The position numbers and the translations under genes were made by a program. DNA of 64,000 nucleotides from Psychrobium sp051201665 (GTDB taxonomy: Bacteria; Pseudomonadota; Gammaproteobacteria; Enterobacterales; Psychrobiaceae): positions 1,178,001 through 1,242,000 of the forward strand of contig NZ_CP179210.1 in NCBI RefSeq assembly GCF_051201665.1, read 5' to 3'. The notes under the pieces were generated by a model. That model saw only the letters and a program-made list of their open reading frames with translations, searched no databases and was not told the origin of the DNA. Of the stretch, positions 35,516-45,936 are shown one piece after another (within the stretch, counting starts at the first letter, position 1; the number at the start of each line of letters is the position of its first letter).

Positions 35516-38500
35516 GTGATCGATCCTAAATTTGTTCATCTAAGAATCCATTCAGACTTTTCTATGGCTGATGGTGTTGCCAAGGTTGGCAAGATTGTTG
35601 GCAAAGTTGATGAATTAAAAATGCCTGCTATGGCTATTACTGATCTAGTAAACCTGTGTGGCCTAGTAAAGTACTATCGCGGTGCACATAGTGCTGGTAT
35701 TAAACCTATTATCGGCGCTGATATGTGGGTGCAAAGTGATGAATTTGATGAAGAGCCTTGGCGCATTACCATCCTATGTAAAGATAATAAAGGTTATAAC
35801 AATCTTACATTATTGATTTCTCAGGCTTATTTACGCGGAAAAGTACATGATAAGGCGGTTATCGATAAGTCGTGGCTTGCGAAATATAATGAAGGGTTGA
35901 TTATTCTCTCTGGTGGCCGAGAAGGCGACGTTGGCATGGCGCTGCTTAAAGGGAATGATAAATTGGCACGTCAATGCCTTTCGTTTTATCAAGAGCACTT
36001 TAAAGATGATTTTTATCTTGAGTTATTGCGCACGGGACGAGTCAATGAAGAAGAGTATTTACACAGTGCCTGCTTGCTTGCCAGCCAAACGAATATTCCA
36101 GTTGTTGCAACCAATGAAGTTACTTTTTTAAATAGCGCTGACTTTGATGCGCATGAAGTGCGAGTCGCGATTCACGACGGTTATGGACTTGCTGATCCAC
36201 GTCGACCTAAACGATATAGTGATCAACAATTTCTTCGCACAGAAGAAGAAATGTGCGAATTATTTAGTGATATCCCATCTGCATTAACCAACTCTGTTGA
36301 AATTGCCAAGCGCTGTAATGTTACCGTTGTATTAGATGAATATGTATTACCAGACTATCCAACGGGCGATTTAGAAATTGAAGACTTCCTTGTAAAAGTA
36401 TCTGTTGATGGCTTGGAAGAGCGGTTAGAGTTTTTATTTCCCGACGAGGAAGAGCGCGAACGCCAGCGACCTGAGTATGAAAAGCGTCTTCATATCGAAC
36501 TGGGCGTAGTTAACAAGATGGGATTCCCCGGCTACTTCCTTATCGTAATGGAGTTTATTCAGTGGAGTAAGGATAACGATGTTCCCGTAGGACCAGGTCG
36601 TGGCTCTGGTGCCGGTTCTTTAGTGGCCTATGCTCTAAAAATCACCGATCTAGATCCGCTAGAATACGATTTATTATTTGAACGTTTTCTTAACCCTGAA
36701 CGTGTATCCATGCCGGATTTTGATGTCGATTTTTGTATGGAAGGGCGCGATAGGGTTATCGACCATGTTGCGGAGTTATATGGCCGTGATGCGGTATCGC
36801 AAATTATTACTTTCGGTACGATGGCTGCAAAGGCAGTTGTGCGAGATGTTGGTCGTGTTATGGGCCAGCCGTATGGGTTTGTAGAGCGTTTAACGAAGCT
36901 TATTCCTGCTGAGCCAGGCATGTCACTGACTAAAGCATGGGAAGTAGAGCCGCAGCTTGATCAACTTTATCAAGCCGATGAAGATGTGCGTGAGCTTATT
37001 GATATGGCGCGCCGTCTCGAGGGCACCACGCGTAATGCCGGTAAGCATGCGGGTGGTGTTGTTATTTCGCCAACAACCATTACAGATTTCGCGCCGCTTT
37101 ATTGTGATGATGAAGGTAAGAACCCTGTAACACAATTCGATAAGAACGATGTTGAAACAGCGGGCTTGGTCAAGTTTGACTTCTTGGGTTTACGTACGTT
37201 AACCATTATTAAATGGGCACTAGACCCACTTAATATTGCTCGCGCTAAGAAGGGACTAGAGCCCGTTGCTATTGAATCCATTCCATTAGAAGATCCTGCG
37301 TCGTTCGCTATGTTAAAGCGCAGTGAGACAACCGCGGTATTCCAGTTAGAATCTCGCGGTATGAAGGAACTGATTAGTCGTCTTTTACCGGATTGTTTTG
37401 AAGATATTATCGCACTGGTGGCCTTATTTAGACCGGGTCCATTGCAATCAGGCATGGTAGATAACTTTATCGATCGTAAGCACGGACGCGAAGAAGTCTC
37501 ATACCCTGATAGCCAATGGCAACATGAATCACTCAAAGAAACGTTAGAGCCAACTTACGGTATTATCTTGTATCAAGAACAGGTAATGCAAATTGCGCAG
37601 GTCCTTTCTGGTTACACCCTTGGCGGCGCCGATATGTTACGTCGTGCGATGGGTAAGAAAAAACCTGAAGAGATGGCAAAACAGCGTTCTACCTTCGAGG
37701 ACGGTGCAAAAAATAACGGCGTTGATGGCGAGCTAGCCATGAAAATCTTTGATTTGGTAGAGAAATTCGCGGGCTACGGATTTAATAAATCTCACTCAGC
37801 AGCATACGCGCTTGTTTCTTACCAAACATTGTGGCTTAAGTGCCATCATCCTGCATATTTCATGGCGGCGGTAATGTCGGCCGATATGGATAACACCGAT
37901 AAAATCGTTACCTTGGTGGACGAATGTGAACGCATGAAGTTAGTGCTTCATCCACCCGATGTTAATTCAGGTGAATACAAATTCAGCGTTAATGAAGATG
38001 AAGAAATCGTTTATGGCATTGGTGCCATTAAAGGCGTTGGTGAAGGCCCTGTCGAAGCGATCTTAGAGGCACGCGAAAAAGGCGGACCATTTAAAGATTT
38101 CTTTGATTTTTGTGGTCGAATAGACACTAAGAAAATTAACAAACGAATTTTTGAGAAATTAATTAAAGCAGGTGCTCTTGATAAATTAGGGCCGCATCGA
38201 GCGTCGATGATGGCCTCACTACCTGAAGCCGTAAAAGCATCTGAACAACACGCCAAAGATAGAGCCGTTGGGCAGCATGATTTATTCGGTCTCTTAGCCA
38301 GCCATGATGAAGATGTCAGTCATGAGTTTACCGATGTGATGCCGTGGCCTGATAAAATTTGGCTTGAAGGTGAACGTGAAACGCTCGGTTTATATTTAAC
38401 AGGCCATCCAATTAATCAGTATCTGCCAGAGTTGAAGCACTATACTCGTTGTCGTTTAAAAGACATTGTGCCGACTGAACGTGGTCAAGTGGTTAAAGCG

Positions 38501-38992
38501 GCAGGTCTTGTCATTGCATCTCGAGTCATGATCACGAAACGCGGTTCTAAAATGGGAATAATGACCATTGATGATAAAAGTGGCCGGTTAGAAGCGATGC
38601 TTTACAGCGAAACGTTAGAAAAATACCAAGATTTACTGCAAAAAGACAAAATATTAGTGCTAGAAGGAGAGGTCAGCTTTGATGATTTTTCTGGGGGTAA
38701 TAGAATGTCCGTCAAAGAAGTCTACGATGTAGCAAATGCCCGTGAGCGCTTTGCAACTGCGTTAGAATTGAAGGTTGAACAACAGCAAATCAACAAGCAC
38801 TTTTTCACACGATTTAATCAAGCATTGGCGCCATTTCAATATGGTGCGTTGCCGGTTAATATTTTTTATTCCCGTGCTGAGGCAACTGCCAAGCTCGAAT
38901 TGGGTATCCAATGGCGAGTTACGCCGGACGATGAACTGTTAGATAACTTGCGAATGTTGCTTGGAAATAGGCATGTTCGATTAAAGTTCTAA
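35516..38992 (+). CDS. dnaE: DNA polymerase III alpha subunit
   Basis: Replicative polymerase, 1158 aa. N-terminal PHP domain (HLRIHSDFSMADG), the catalytic VPVGPGRGSGAGSLVAYAL and MPDFDVDFCMEGRDRVIDHV motifs near residues 360-420, the NAGKHAGGVVI segment, the beta-clamp-binding QHDLFGLL (near 925), and a C-terminal OB fold. GTG start at 35516. Terminal region is normal in length. Confidence 0.97.
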   Translation: MIDPKFVHLRIHSDFSMADGVAKVGKIVGKVDELKMPAMAITDLVNLCGLVKYYRGAHSAGIKPIIGADMWVQSDEFDEEPWRITILCKDNKGYNNLTLLISQAYLRGKVHDKAVIDKSWLAKYNEGLIILSGGREGDVGMALLKGNDKLARQCLSFYQEHFKDDFYLELLRTGRVNEEEYLHSACLLASQTNIPVVATNEVTFLNSADFDAHEVRVAIHDGYGLADPRRPKRYSDQQFLRTEEEMCELFSDIPSALTNSVEIAKRCNVTVVLDEYVLPDYPTGDLEIEDFLVKVSVDGLEERLEFLFPDEEERERQRPEYEKRLHIELGVVNKMGFPGYFLIVMEFIQWSKDNDVPVGPGRGSGAGSLVAYALKITDLDPLEYDLLFERFLNPERVSMPDFDVDFCMEGRDRVIDHVAELYGRDAVSQIITFGTMAAKAVVRDVGRVMGQPYGFVERLTKLIPAEPGMSLTKAWEVEPQLDQLYQADEDVRELIDMARRLEGTTRNAGKHAGGVVISPTTITDFAPLYCDDEGKNPVTQFDKNDVETAGLVKFDFLGLRTLTIIKWALDPLNIARAKKGLEPVAIESIPLEDPASFAMLKRSETTAVFQLESRGMKELISRLLPDCFEDIIALVALFRPGPLQSGMVDNFIDRKHGREEVSYPDSQWQHESLKETLEPTYGIILYQEQVMQIAQVLSGYTLGGADMLRRAMGKKKPEEMAKQRSTFEDGAKNNGVDGELAMKIFDLVEKFAGYGFNKSHSAAYALVSYQTLWLKCHHPAYFMAAVMSADMDNTDKIVTLVDECERMKLVLHPPDVNSGEYKFSVNEDEEIVYGIGAIKGVGEGPVEAILEAREKGGPFKDFFDFCGRIDTKKINKRIFEKLIKAGALDKLGPHRASMMASLPEAVKASEQHAKDRAVGQHDLFGLLASHDEDVSHEFTDVMPWPDKIWLEGERETLGLYLTGHPINQYLPELKHYTRCRLKDIVPTERGQVVKAAGLVIASRVMITKRGSKMGIMTIDDKSGRLEAMLYSETLEKYQDLLQKDKILVLEGEVSFDDFSGGNRMSVKEVYDVANARERFATALELKVEQQQINKHFFTRFNQALAPFQYGALPVNIFYSRAEATAKLELGIQWRVTPDDELLDNLRMLLGNRHVRLKF

Positions 38993-39030
38993 AGATTTCA
39001 AGCTATTGTAATAATTTAAGTAACTTAGGC

Positions 39031-39036
39031 TATAAT
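39031..39036 (+). promoter_or_regulatory. Candidate -10 element for accA
   Basis: TATAAT 58 bases before the accA start in the 102-base gap after dnaE. The upstream TTGTAA at 39006 has a long spacer (19), so the -35 is uncertain. Confidence 0.35.
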
Positions 39037-39094
39037 GCAGACAATGATACTGTCATTCACTTAAGATTACGCCACATTTTAAAGAGATGAATTA

Positions 39095-40051
39095 ATGAGT
39101 CAGAATTTTTTAGAGTTTGAAAAGCCAATTGCTGAATTACATGCGAAAATTGATGAGTTGAGAAATGTGAGCAGTAACAGCTCACTTAATATAGATCTTG
39201 CACAAGAAATTCAAGCACTTGAAGAAAAAAGCGTGTCTATGGCGCAAAAGATTTTTTCTGATCTTGGACCTTGGCAAGTTAGTCAAATTGCGCGTCATCC
39301 AGAGCGTCCATATACGTATGATTATATCGAGCGTGTGTTTGAAGATTTTGATGAAATCTGTGGTGATCGTGCTTATGCCGATGACAAAGCAATTATTGGC
39401 GGTACGGCACGATTAAATGGTACGCCTGTGATGGTTATTGGGCATCAAAAAGGCCGTAGTACTAAAGAAAAAGTTAAACGTAACTTTGGTATGCCACGTC
39501 CTGAAGGTTACCGCAAAGCATTACGTTTAATGGATATGGCGGAACGTTTTAATATGCCTATCGTTACATTAATTGATACTCCAGGAGCTTACCCAGGCGT
39601 TGGTGCTGAAGAGCGCGGTCAATCAGAAGCTATTGCACGTAACTTAAAAGTAATGGCAGGTTTAAAAGTACCCGTTGTGTGTACTGTGATTGGTGAAGGT
39701 GGCTCTGGTGGCGCATTGGCAATTGGCGTTGGTGACACCGTTAATATGTTGCAATACAGTACGTATTCTGTAATTTCTCCTGAAGGTTGTGCATCTATCT
39801 TATGGAAGAGCGCTGACAAAGCGTCACTAGCGGCGGAAGCAATGGGTATTACCTCTGACCGTTTATTAGGTTTAGAGCTTATTGATAATATTATTGAAGA
39901 GCCATTAGGCGGCGCTCATCGCGATTTTGATGCCATGGCTAGCAATGTTAAAGCAACGCTAGTTGATCAAATTGCAGTGTTAAAAGCATTAGATGTCGAT
40001 ACGATGTTAGATAACCGTTACAAACGTTTAATGTCATTTGGCTATTGCTAA
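39095..40051 (+). CDS. accA: Acetyl-CoA carboxylase carboxyltransferase subunit alpha
   Basis: Half of the carboxyltransferase that makes malonyl-CoA for fatty acid synthesis. 318 aa; LEFEKPIAELHAKIDEL at the start, the GDRAYADDKAIIGG block, GHQKGR, TPGAYPGVGAEERGQSEAIA, and the GEGGSGGALAIGVGD glycine-rich loop are intact. Confidence 0.97.
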   Translation: MSQNFLEFEKPIAELHAKIDELRNVSSNSSLNIDLAQEIQALEEKSVSMAQKIFSDLGPWQVSQIARHPERPYTYDYIERVFEDFDEICGDRAYADDKAIIGGTARLNGTPVMVIGHQKGRSTKEKVKRNFGMPRPEGYRKALRLMDMAERFNMPIVTLIDTPGAYPGVGAEERGQSEAIARNLKVMAGLKVPVVCTVIGEGGSGGALAIGVGDTVNMLQYSTYSVISPEGCASILWKSADKASLAAEAMGITSDRLLGLELIDNIIEEPLGGAHRDFDAMASNVKATLVDQIAVLKALDVDTMLDNRYKRLMSFGYC

Positions 40052-40164
40052 GCGTTAATTGCATCATCAAAATACCGTTTAGGGAAACCTAAGCGGCATT
40101 TTTGTTTTATAGCCAGCCATTAGGCTTGTATACTCTACTTTTCTCTTACTTAATATTGTTAGTC

Positions 40165-41505
40165 ATGAGCTTAGTGTTAGCGGTTAATCAATTTATCAAG
40201 CAACATCAACTTGAAGGACGTCGCATTGTTGTCGGTCTTAGTGGTGGAGTTGATTCTGTCGTGTTGCTCGACGCTTTAGTGAAATCACAATTGCCGACGG
40301 CGCAGATTATTGCAGTGCATGTTAATCATGGGTTGAGTGCTAATGCTGGGCAGTGGCAAGTCTTTTGTCAGCAGCTGTGCGCAGAGCTTTCAATTAATTA
40401 TCAATATGAACAAGTTACTGTTTCACCTTCAAAACTAGGCATTGAAGGAGAAGCGAGATTACAGCGCTATCAAGCGTTTGAGAGGCATCTGTCAGCTGAT
40501 AGTGTACTCGTGACAGCTCAACATCTTAATGACCAAGCTGAAACATTACTGCTTGCATTAAAGCGTGGCAGTGGTGTTTTAGGTTTAGCCGCTATGGCGC
40601 CGTGTAATGAGTTAAAGAACGGACTGCATGCTCGTCCATTATTAAGTATCACGCGTCATGAAATTGAACAATGGGCGACAACTCATCATTTGAGTTGGAT
40701 TGAAGACGAAAGTAATCGAGATCAGAGCTTTGATCGCAATTATCTACGTCATCATGTTATCAATGATTTGAATGAGCGCTGGCCTAGCTTTAGTCAGAAT
40801 GTCGCAAGAACTGCTGCTCTATGCCAAGAAGCCGTATCCTTAGCAGATGAAGTCGCTAAAGAAGACTTTTCTCATCAGGCTTCATCCACTCAACAGCTTG
40901 AATTAACAGCGCTAAAAACCTTATCACAAGCGCGCCAAAATAACCTATTACGTTATTGGTTGCGATTAAATCGTGTTTTGTTACCGTCATCCAAACAACT
41001 TGCTGAAGTTATCCAACAAGCTAATAGCGCAGATGACAGTAAGATGAAAATTGTGCTTGGCGATAAATCGATACGCCGATTTCAGCAGCGCCTTTATATC
41101 GTTGACGAGTCAGTTGACGCGTTACCGCAGCAGACTATTGTTGAAGATATTTCAAAAAAGTTAACGTTTGATTTTTCGTTAGGCATAGTCAAATTTAATG
41201 AAATGGCTAGCCATCACTCTTTCTTGTTCAGAAAACCCAATGATGAAAGCACAGTGACTATTGAGTTTGGCTTATCTGGTTCAATAAAAGCGTGGCCGAG
41301 TTCACGAGATAAACGGCGAACTCTTAAAAAACTATGGCAGGAGTTTAAGGTGCCTCCATGGGAGCGACCGCTAGTGCCTTGTTTATGCGTTGATGGGGAG
41401 TTGGTTGCTGCTATTGGTTATTGGGTGGAGACTGAGTGGTTAGACGAACAGGTTGACGAAAATACAGCTGCTCAAATATTAACATTAAATTGGCATAAGC
41501 ATTGA
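40165..41505 (+). CDS. tilS: tRNA(Ile)-lysidine synthetase
   Basis: Modifies C34 of the CAU-anticodon isoleucine tRNA to lysidine. The P-loop-like VGLSGGVDSVVLLDA is near residue 25, HVNHGLSANA and the TAQHLNDQAETLLLALKRGSG motif follow, then the substrate-binding DESNRDQSFDRNYLRHHV and C-terminal domains. Start chosen at the ATG at 40165 (446 aa) because it puts the motif near the usual N-terminal position; an upstream ATG at 40102 would add 21 hydrophobic residues. Confidence 0.92.
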   Translation: MSLVLAVNQFIKQHQLEGRRIVVGLSGGVDSVVLLDALVKSQLPTAQIIAVHVNHGLSANAGQWQVFCQQLCAELSINYQYEQVTVSPSKLGIEGEARLQRYQAFERHLSADSVLVTAQHLNDQAETLLLALKRGSGVLGLAAMAPCNELKNGLHARPLLSITRHEIEQWATTHHLSWIEDESNRDQSFDRNYLRHHVINDLNERWPSFSQNVARTAALCQEAVSLADEVAKEDFSHQASSTQQLELTALKTLSQARQNNLLRYWLRLNRVLLPSSKQLAEVIQQANSADDSKMKIVLGDKSIRRFQQRLYIVDESVDALPQQTIVEDISKKLTFDFSLGIVKFNEMASHHSFLFRKPNDESTVTIEFGLSGSIKAWPSSRDKRRTLKKLWQEFKVPPWERPLVPCLCVDGELVAAIGYWVETEWLDEQVDENTAAQILTLNWHKH

Positions 41506-41520
41506 TACTTATGCCAATTT
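41487..41520. terminator. 13-bp inverted repeat spanning the tilS stop
   Basis: AAATTGGCATAAG at 41487-41499 pairs with 41508-41520. The tilS stop codon is in the loop. There is no T-tract after it, but the stem is strong and lies between convergent genes. Confidence 0.45.
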
Positions 41521-41526
41521 AAAAAT

Positions 41527-42441
41527 CTAATCGTTTAGGCAATGGAATTTATTTTTGCCATGATCTTTAGCATGATATAGGGCTTTATCTGCACGCTCTA
41601 TCATTGAAGCATTGCAATCGCCACTCTTCCAATTTGTAAAACCAATTGACGTTGTAACTTGATGCCCCATCATTAATTTGTCTTGGCAAACCATATATAT
41701 AATACGCTGTGCGACTAACGATGGATTTAATGAGTCACTATGAGCAAGTAATAGTACAAACTCATCACCACCAAATCTAAATACATAATCATTGCTGCGC
41801 AGTGCTTCACGTAATATTTTCGCAAATTGTTTTAAAACAAGATCACCTTCTGTATGACCATTTTGATCGTTAACTTGTTTAAAGTTATCAAGATCAAGCA
41901 TCAATAAACTAAATGGACTGTCTTCGCGCTGTGCAGTTGATTTCATGCAGCTAAGCGTTTCGTCAAAGTAACTACGATTACCAAGACCTGTTAAATGATC
42001 ACGTAAACTCAAACGGCGATTATGCTCAAAAATTAATACGTTATTGAGCGGCTGCAGTAATTGCTGCTCTAATGAGGCAATTAACTGCCGCTGCGATTGA
42101 GCAAGAGGCTTAGTTGATAAATAACGGACGACTCCTAATGATTTGTCATGCAGGTACAAATTACTACTTAATACACAACAACTGCCTTGTGAATATTTCG
42201 GCTGAAAGACTTGGTCGTTATATTCAAACTCTAAACCAGTTATATGCAGACGCAAACTAACTTCACGCGCATAAATAGCTAATAAAGGTTGCAATTCAAT
42301 GGCCACACTAAGCTTTTGTAAAAAATCGAGTTTTTCTAATGCTCTACGAACAGGCGTATTGGTATTTTTACCTAGCTCTTTGGCAATTGAAGTAAATTCA
42401 ATGCTTTCTAGTTCATTGATAGGTAAGTTTAGACGTTGCAT
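41527..42441 (-). CDS. GGDEF-domain diguanylate cyclase, cytoplasmic
   Basis: 304 aa from the ATG at 42441 (GTG at 42453 is a weaker alternative). No membrane segment. Residues 1-130 form an uncharacterised sensor-like domain; the GGDEF domain starts at DHLTGLGNRSYFDE and has LDLDNFKQVNDQNGHTEGD and GGDEF. The RxxD inhibitory site is present as RSND just upstream, unlike the cyclase at 14.2 kb. Active c-di-GMP synthesis with product inhibition is expected. Convergent with tilS. Confidence 0.88.
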   Translation of the reverse strand: MQRLNLPINELESIEFTSIAKELGKNTNTPVRRALEKLDFLQKLSVAIELQPLLAIYAREVSLRLHITGLEFEYNDQVFQPKYSQGSCCVLSSNLYLHDKSLGVVRYLSTKPLAQSQRQLIASLEQQLLQPLNNVLIFEHNRRLSLRDHLTGLGNRSYFDETLSCMKSTAQREDSPFSLLMLDLDNFKQVNDQNGHTEGDLVLKQFAKILREALRSNDYVFRFGGDEFVLLLAHSDSLNPSLVAQRIIYMVCQDKLMMGHQVTTSIGFTNWKSGDCNASMIERADKALYHAKDHGKNKFHCLND

Positions 42442-42665
42442 TTTAATTCTCACTCTGTTGTGTGATAACCGGCACTACATCTTTGCTCGGGATACTGTTT
42501 CGCTGTTCAAAAAATTGACACCACGTTAATTGTTTATAACAAAGCAAAGGGTGTGCCAAAAAATTTTAACGTTAGTGATGAATTAATTAGCGCTTTTAAA
42601 ATAGCCAGTTATTGCGCTAAAGTAAGAGTTCGAATTCAAGCATTTTGACAAGGAAATAAACTTCT

Positions 42666-44612
42666 ATGCTGTCAGTATTGATTTCATTACTGCTCGTTAT
42701 TCTAGTGCTGCTGTCGTTTCGCCGCCTAAAAATCCCCCCTGTGCTAGGTTACTTAGTCACTGGCATTCTCGTGGGACCCAGTGTATTTGAATTACTGGCA
42801 GACTCAGAGCAAATGCATTTCTTGGCTGAAATGGGCGTGGTTTTTCTTTTATTTTCGTTGGGTCTTGAATTTTCATTACCTAAATTGATGTCGATGAAAG
42901 GATTAGTATTTGGTTTGGGCAGTGCACAACTCGCTATTACGACAGCCATTGTCGCCGGGGTTTGTTTAGCCGTTGGACTTGATGTTGAACAAGCGCTAAT
43001 TGTTGGTGTTGTGATTGCTTTATCATCGACGGCAATTGTGATTAAACAGCTATCTGAAATGCGCCAGACTAACAGTGGCAGTGGACAGATGGCTATTTCT
43101 GTATTGTTATTTCAAGATATCGCTGTTGTCCCCGTTCTTATTTTGATTCCTATGTTAGGAACTGATTCTGATTTTGGTTTATCACTCTTACTGGCACTAG
43201 GAAAAGGTGTCGGCGCGTTCATTATCATCTTTCTTGCTGGGAAATTAATCTTACCTAAGTTATTTGATGAGATTGCAAGAGCTCGCTCAGATGAATTATT
43301 CGTATTAACAGCAATAATGGTAGTGGTGTTTACTGGCGCCTTAACATATTCGCTGGGGTTGTCTGCGGCGTTAGGCGCTTTTTTGTCGGGCATGATGCTT
43401 GGCGAGAGCAAATATAGACATCAATTAGATGCGGATATTCGCCCTTTTAAAGACATTTTAATGGGACTGTTTTTTGTCTCCATTGGCATGATGCTCAATT
43501 TATCCTTGTTAGTGGATCAATGGACGCTCTTATTAATATGTTTGCCAATGTTAATTTTGGCTAAGTCAGCTATCGTTGCGTTAATCTATTTTAATCGCCG
43601 AGCCAAGCGGCGCAGCGCACTCAAAAGTGGTTTTTATTTGGCTCAGGTCGGGGAGTTTGGATTCGTTGTTTTAGCGCTGGCTCAGAAGAATGCTTTGTTG
43701 TCGGATGCTACCGTATCATTGATTATTGCGTTGGGCGTCCTAAGTATGGCTATGACGCCGATTTTAATGCACAAAGCAGACGCGCTAGCCAAGCACCTAA
43801 TAAAATCACATGAACTCTTAGATAAGCCATTACCGACACCAACAACATGTGAGTTAATGAAAGACCATGTTGTTATTTGTGGCTTTGGGCGAGTGGGGCA
43901 AACCATCGCGCGATTTCTCAAAAAAGAAGCCATAGCTTATATCGCGATGGATCAAGATCCTGTGCGTATTCAAGAGGCGATTGTCGGTGGCGAAAAAGTA
44001 TTGTTTGGAGACTCTCGTCATCGCGATATTTTAAAGAACTGTCACGTTGATAAGGCAAAATTAGTCGTTATCACTTTTGATGATAATCATTCTGTAATAC
44101 AGGTACTCAGTGCTTGTAAAGAAATGGGGCAAGATATAGAGGTAATGATCAGAACCCGTGATGACACTGACATGAGTATGCTTAAAGAAGCAGGCGCGCA
44201 AACCGTAGTTCCTGAAGCATTAGAAGGAAGCTTGATGTTGGTTTCTCAGGTGTTGTTTTTATCTGGCGTGCCCATGAGCCGCGTATTAAAGCGTATTCAA
44301 ATAGAGCGTAAAAACCAATATAAATTTATGCATGGTTATTTTCATGGTGATGAATCATCTCACAACATGGAGCTAGATTTAGAGCAGCTCCATGCCGTTG
44401 CGGTGCCACTAGATGCTCATGTTATTGGTCATCTTGTTGGTAACTTACCGTTGGAGCGATTACGCATTACATTGCGTGGTATTCGCCGCAATCATGAAGA
44501 AATTAGTGAACCTGATGATGACTTCACCATTAAGGAGGATGATGTGCTCATTTTATGTGGCAAGCCACGTCGAGTCGAACGTGCTGAGCGATATCTACTT
44601 AACGGCGGCTAA
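42666..44612 (+). CDS. CPA2-family cation:proton antiporter with RCK domains (KefB/C-like)
   Basis: 648 aa. About 12 membrane helices to residue 380, with GYLVTGILVGPSVFELL early and ALSSTAIVIKQLSE in the exchanger core. A cytoplasmic TrkA_N domain follows (VVICGFGRVGQTIARFL, about 395-510) and a TrkA_C domain (about 560-645). This matches KefB/KefC-type K+/H+ antiporters, but the Kef glutathione control was not tested and the cation is inferred. ATG at 42666 with AAGGAAA upstream. The last bases overlap the end of the convergent patatin gene by 4. Confidence 0.87.
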   Translation: MLSVLISLLLVILVLLSFRRLKIPPVLGYLVTGILVGPSVFELLADSEQMHFLAEMGVVFLLFSLGLEFSLPKLMSMKGLVFGLGSAQLAITTAIVAGVCLAVGLDVEQALIVGVVIALSSTAIVIKQLSEMRQTNSGSGQMAISVLLFQDIAVVPVLILIPMLGTDSDFGLSLLLALGKGVGAFIIIFLAGKLILPKLFDEIARARSDELFVLTAIMVVVFTGALTYSLGLSAALGAFLSGMMLGESKYRHQLDADIRPFKDILMGLFFVSIGMMLNLSLLVDQWTLLLICLPMLILAKSAIVALIYFNRRAKRRSALKSGFYLAQVGEFGFVVLALAQKNALLSDATVSLIIALGVLSMAMTPILMHKADALAKHLIKSHELLDKPLPTPTTCELMKDHVVICGFGRVGQTIARFLKKEAIAYIAMDQDPVRIQEAIVGGEKVLFGDSRHRDILKNCHVDKAKLVVITFDDNHSVIQVLSACKEMGQDIEVMIRTRDDTDMSMLKEAGAQTVVPEALEGSLMLVSQVLFLSGVPMSRVLKRIQIERKNQYKFMHGYFHGDESSHNMELDLEQLHAVAVPLDAHVIGHLVGNLPLERLRITLRGIRRNHEEISEPDDDFTIKEDDVLILCGKPRRVERAERYLLNGG

Positions 44613-45811
44613 TTTTTTCTAAGATCATATTGAATATGTTTTTGACGAATTTTAGTTTGATTAATGTCTAAAAACTCGCAAAGTTGTCGTTGTTGGGCCA
44701 TACCATCATTAAAACCTGCATTAATTAATTCTTTACAATAATCTTGTTCAAACAATAAATAGCTTAATAAACTTGATTCACTGTGGCAGGTGACGCCAAT
44801 GGTTGCCATTAATCGTCTAATCGCCCAAGGGACTTTATCGAAGTGGCGATGAGCGATTTTATTAATATCGATACTAGGGTTAATTACCAAGGTCTCAATT
44901 TTACGTAAATCATGTTGTTCAAGCGTACTTGGTTCAATGAGATCAAGCGTTGCATTAACACGATTAGCTCGCTCAATATCCGAATCTAGCGTATCGCTAA
45001 ATACACTATCAAGTAAATGACCTGCAATTGACGAGGCACTTGGATGTTTCATTACGCCATGTACTGGTTTGTCATGTGGCGAGTCTAACCCAATACATAG
45101 AACTTTTTCAGCGCCTAGGTGAATAGCTGGGCTAAGTGGTGAAAGTTGGTGAATTGAACCGTCGCCATAAAATGATTGGCGAACTTCTACTGCTGGAAAC
45201 AACAACGGTAACGCCGATGACGCCATCAAATGCTCCGCATGAAGAACGCCCCGCAAGCTTTCTCGTTTAGAGCGTTTCCAATCTTCAATTGACGGGTGAC
45301 CTTGGTAAAAAGAAACAGAATTACCGGTTTCATAACTTGATGCTGTGACAGCTAGCGCGTGTAAATAACCACTCGCGATATTTCGCTCAAGTCGTTCGAA
45401 TGGCACCATTTGATTAATGAGCTTGCGCAGTGGTGAATTATCAAGCAGCGACGTTGGACGATTGCGGTAGAGATCACTACGCATCCATTTCGTTAGGTTA
45501 TTAAACATGTGATGAGAGACATGGCTAATATCACTACGATAAATAGCATTGGTGCGCATATTGCGCCAAATCCAGTCTAATTTTTTGACACCTAAATGAA
45601 AGCTCGAGGCATAACAACCAAGAGCTGTGCTGTTGATGGCACCTGCGGAAGTGCCACAAAGAATGGGAAATGGAATACTGTGATTACGAGGATAAAAAGT
45701 CGCAATCGCTTTTAAGACGCCAACCTGATAAGCACCACGTGCACCGCCACCGCTTAATAGCAGACCGATTTTATATTGGCTATTGTGTTGAGATTTACGG
45801 GAAGCGTCCAT
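44609..45811 (-). CDS. Patatin-like phospholipase
   Basis: 400 aa from the ATG at 45811 with GGAA upstream; a TTG at 45820 adds three residues. Motifs: the oxyanion loop LLLSGGGARGAYQVG, the nucleophile GTSAGAINS, and the catalytic Asp in FYGDGSIHQLSP. No signal peptide is seen, so it is probably a cytoplasmic or membrane-associated lipid acyl hydrolase. The C-terminal 120 residues are not matched to a known domain. The substrate is unknown. Confidence 0.87.
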   Translation of the reverse strand: MDASRKSQHNSQYKIGLLLSGGGARGAYQVGVLKAIATFYPRNHSIPFPILCGTSAGAINSTALGCYASSFHLGVKKLDWIWRNMRTNAIYRSDISHVSHHMFNNLTKWMRSDLYRNRPTSLLDNSPLRKLINQMVPFERLERNIASGYLHALAVTASSYETGNSVSFYQGHPSIEDWKRSKRESLRGVLHAEHLMASSALPLLFPAVEVRQSFYGDGSIHQLSPLSPAIHLGAEKVLCIGLDSPHDKPVHGVMKHPSASSIAGHLLDSVFSDTLDSDIERANRVNATLDLIEPSTLEQHDLRKIETLVINPSIDINKIAHRHFDKVPWAIRRLMATIGVTCHSESSLLSYLLFEQDYCKELINAGFNDGMAQQRQLCEFLDINQTKIRQKHIQYDLRKN

Positions 45812-45936
45812 GATTATCAATTTCCAAAAGAGATACCTTTAGCAATTTATCAAAAAAATATCATAAATAATAATGATTTATTGGCCAAAACAGGTTTTAA
45901 TTTATGCCTTCTAAAGACTGCACTTAGTGAAAACTT

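Noticed and set aside
37099..37536. 145-codon open frame antisense to dnaE
   Set aside because: Shadow of dnaE codon usage; no ribosome site and no family features.
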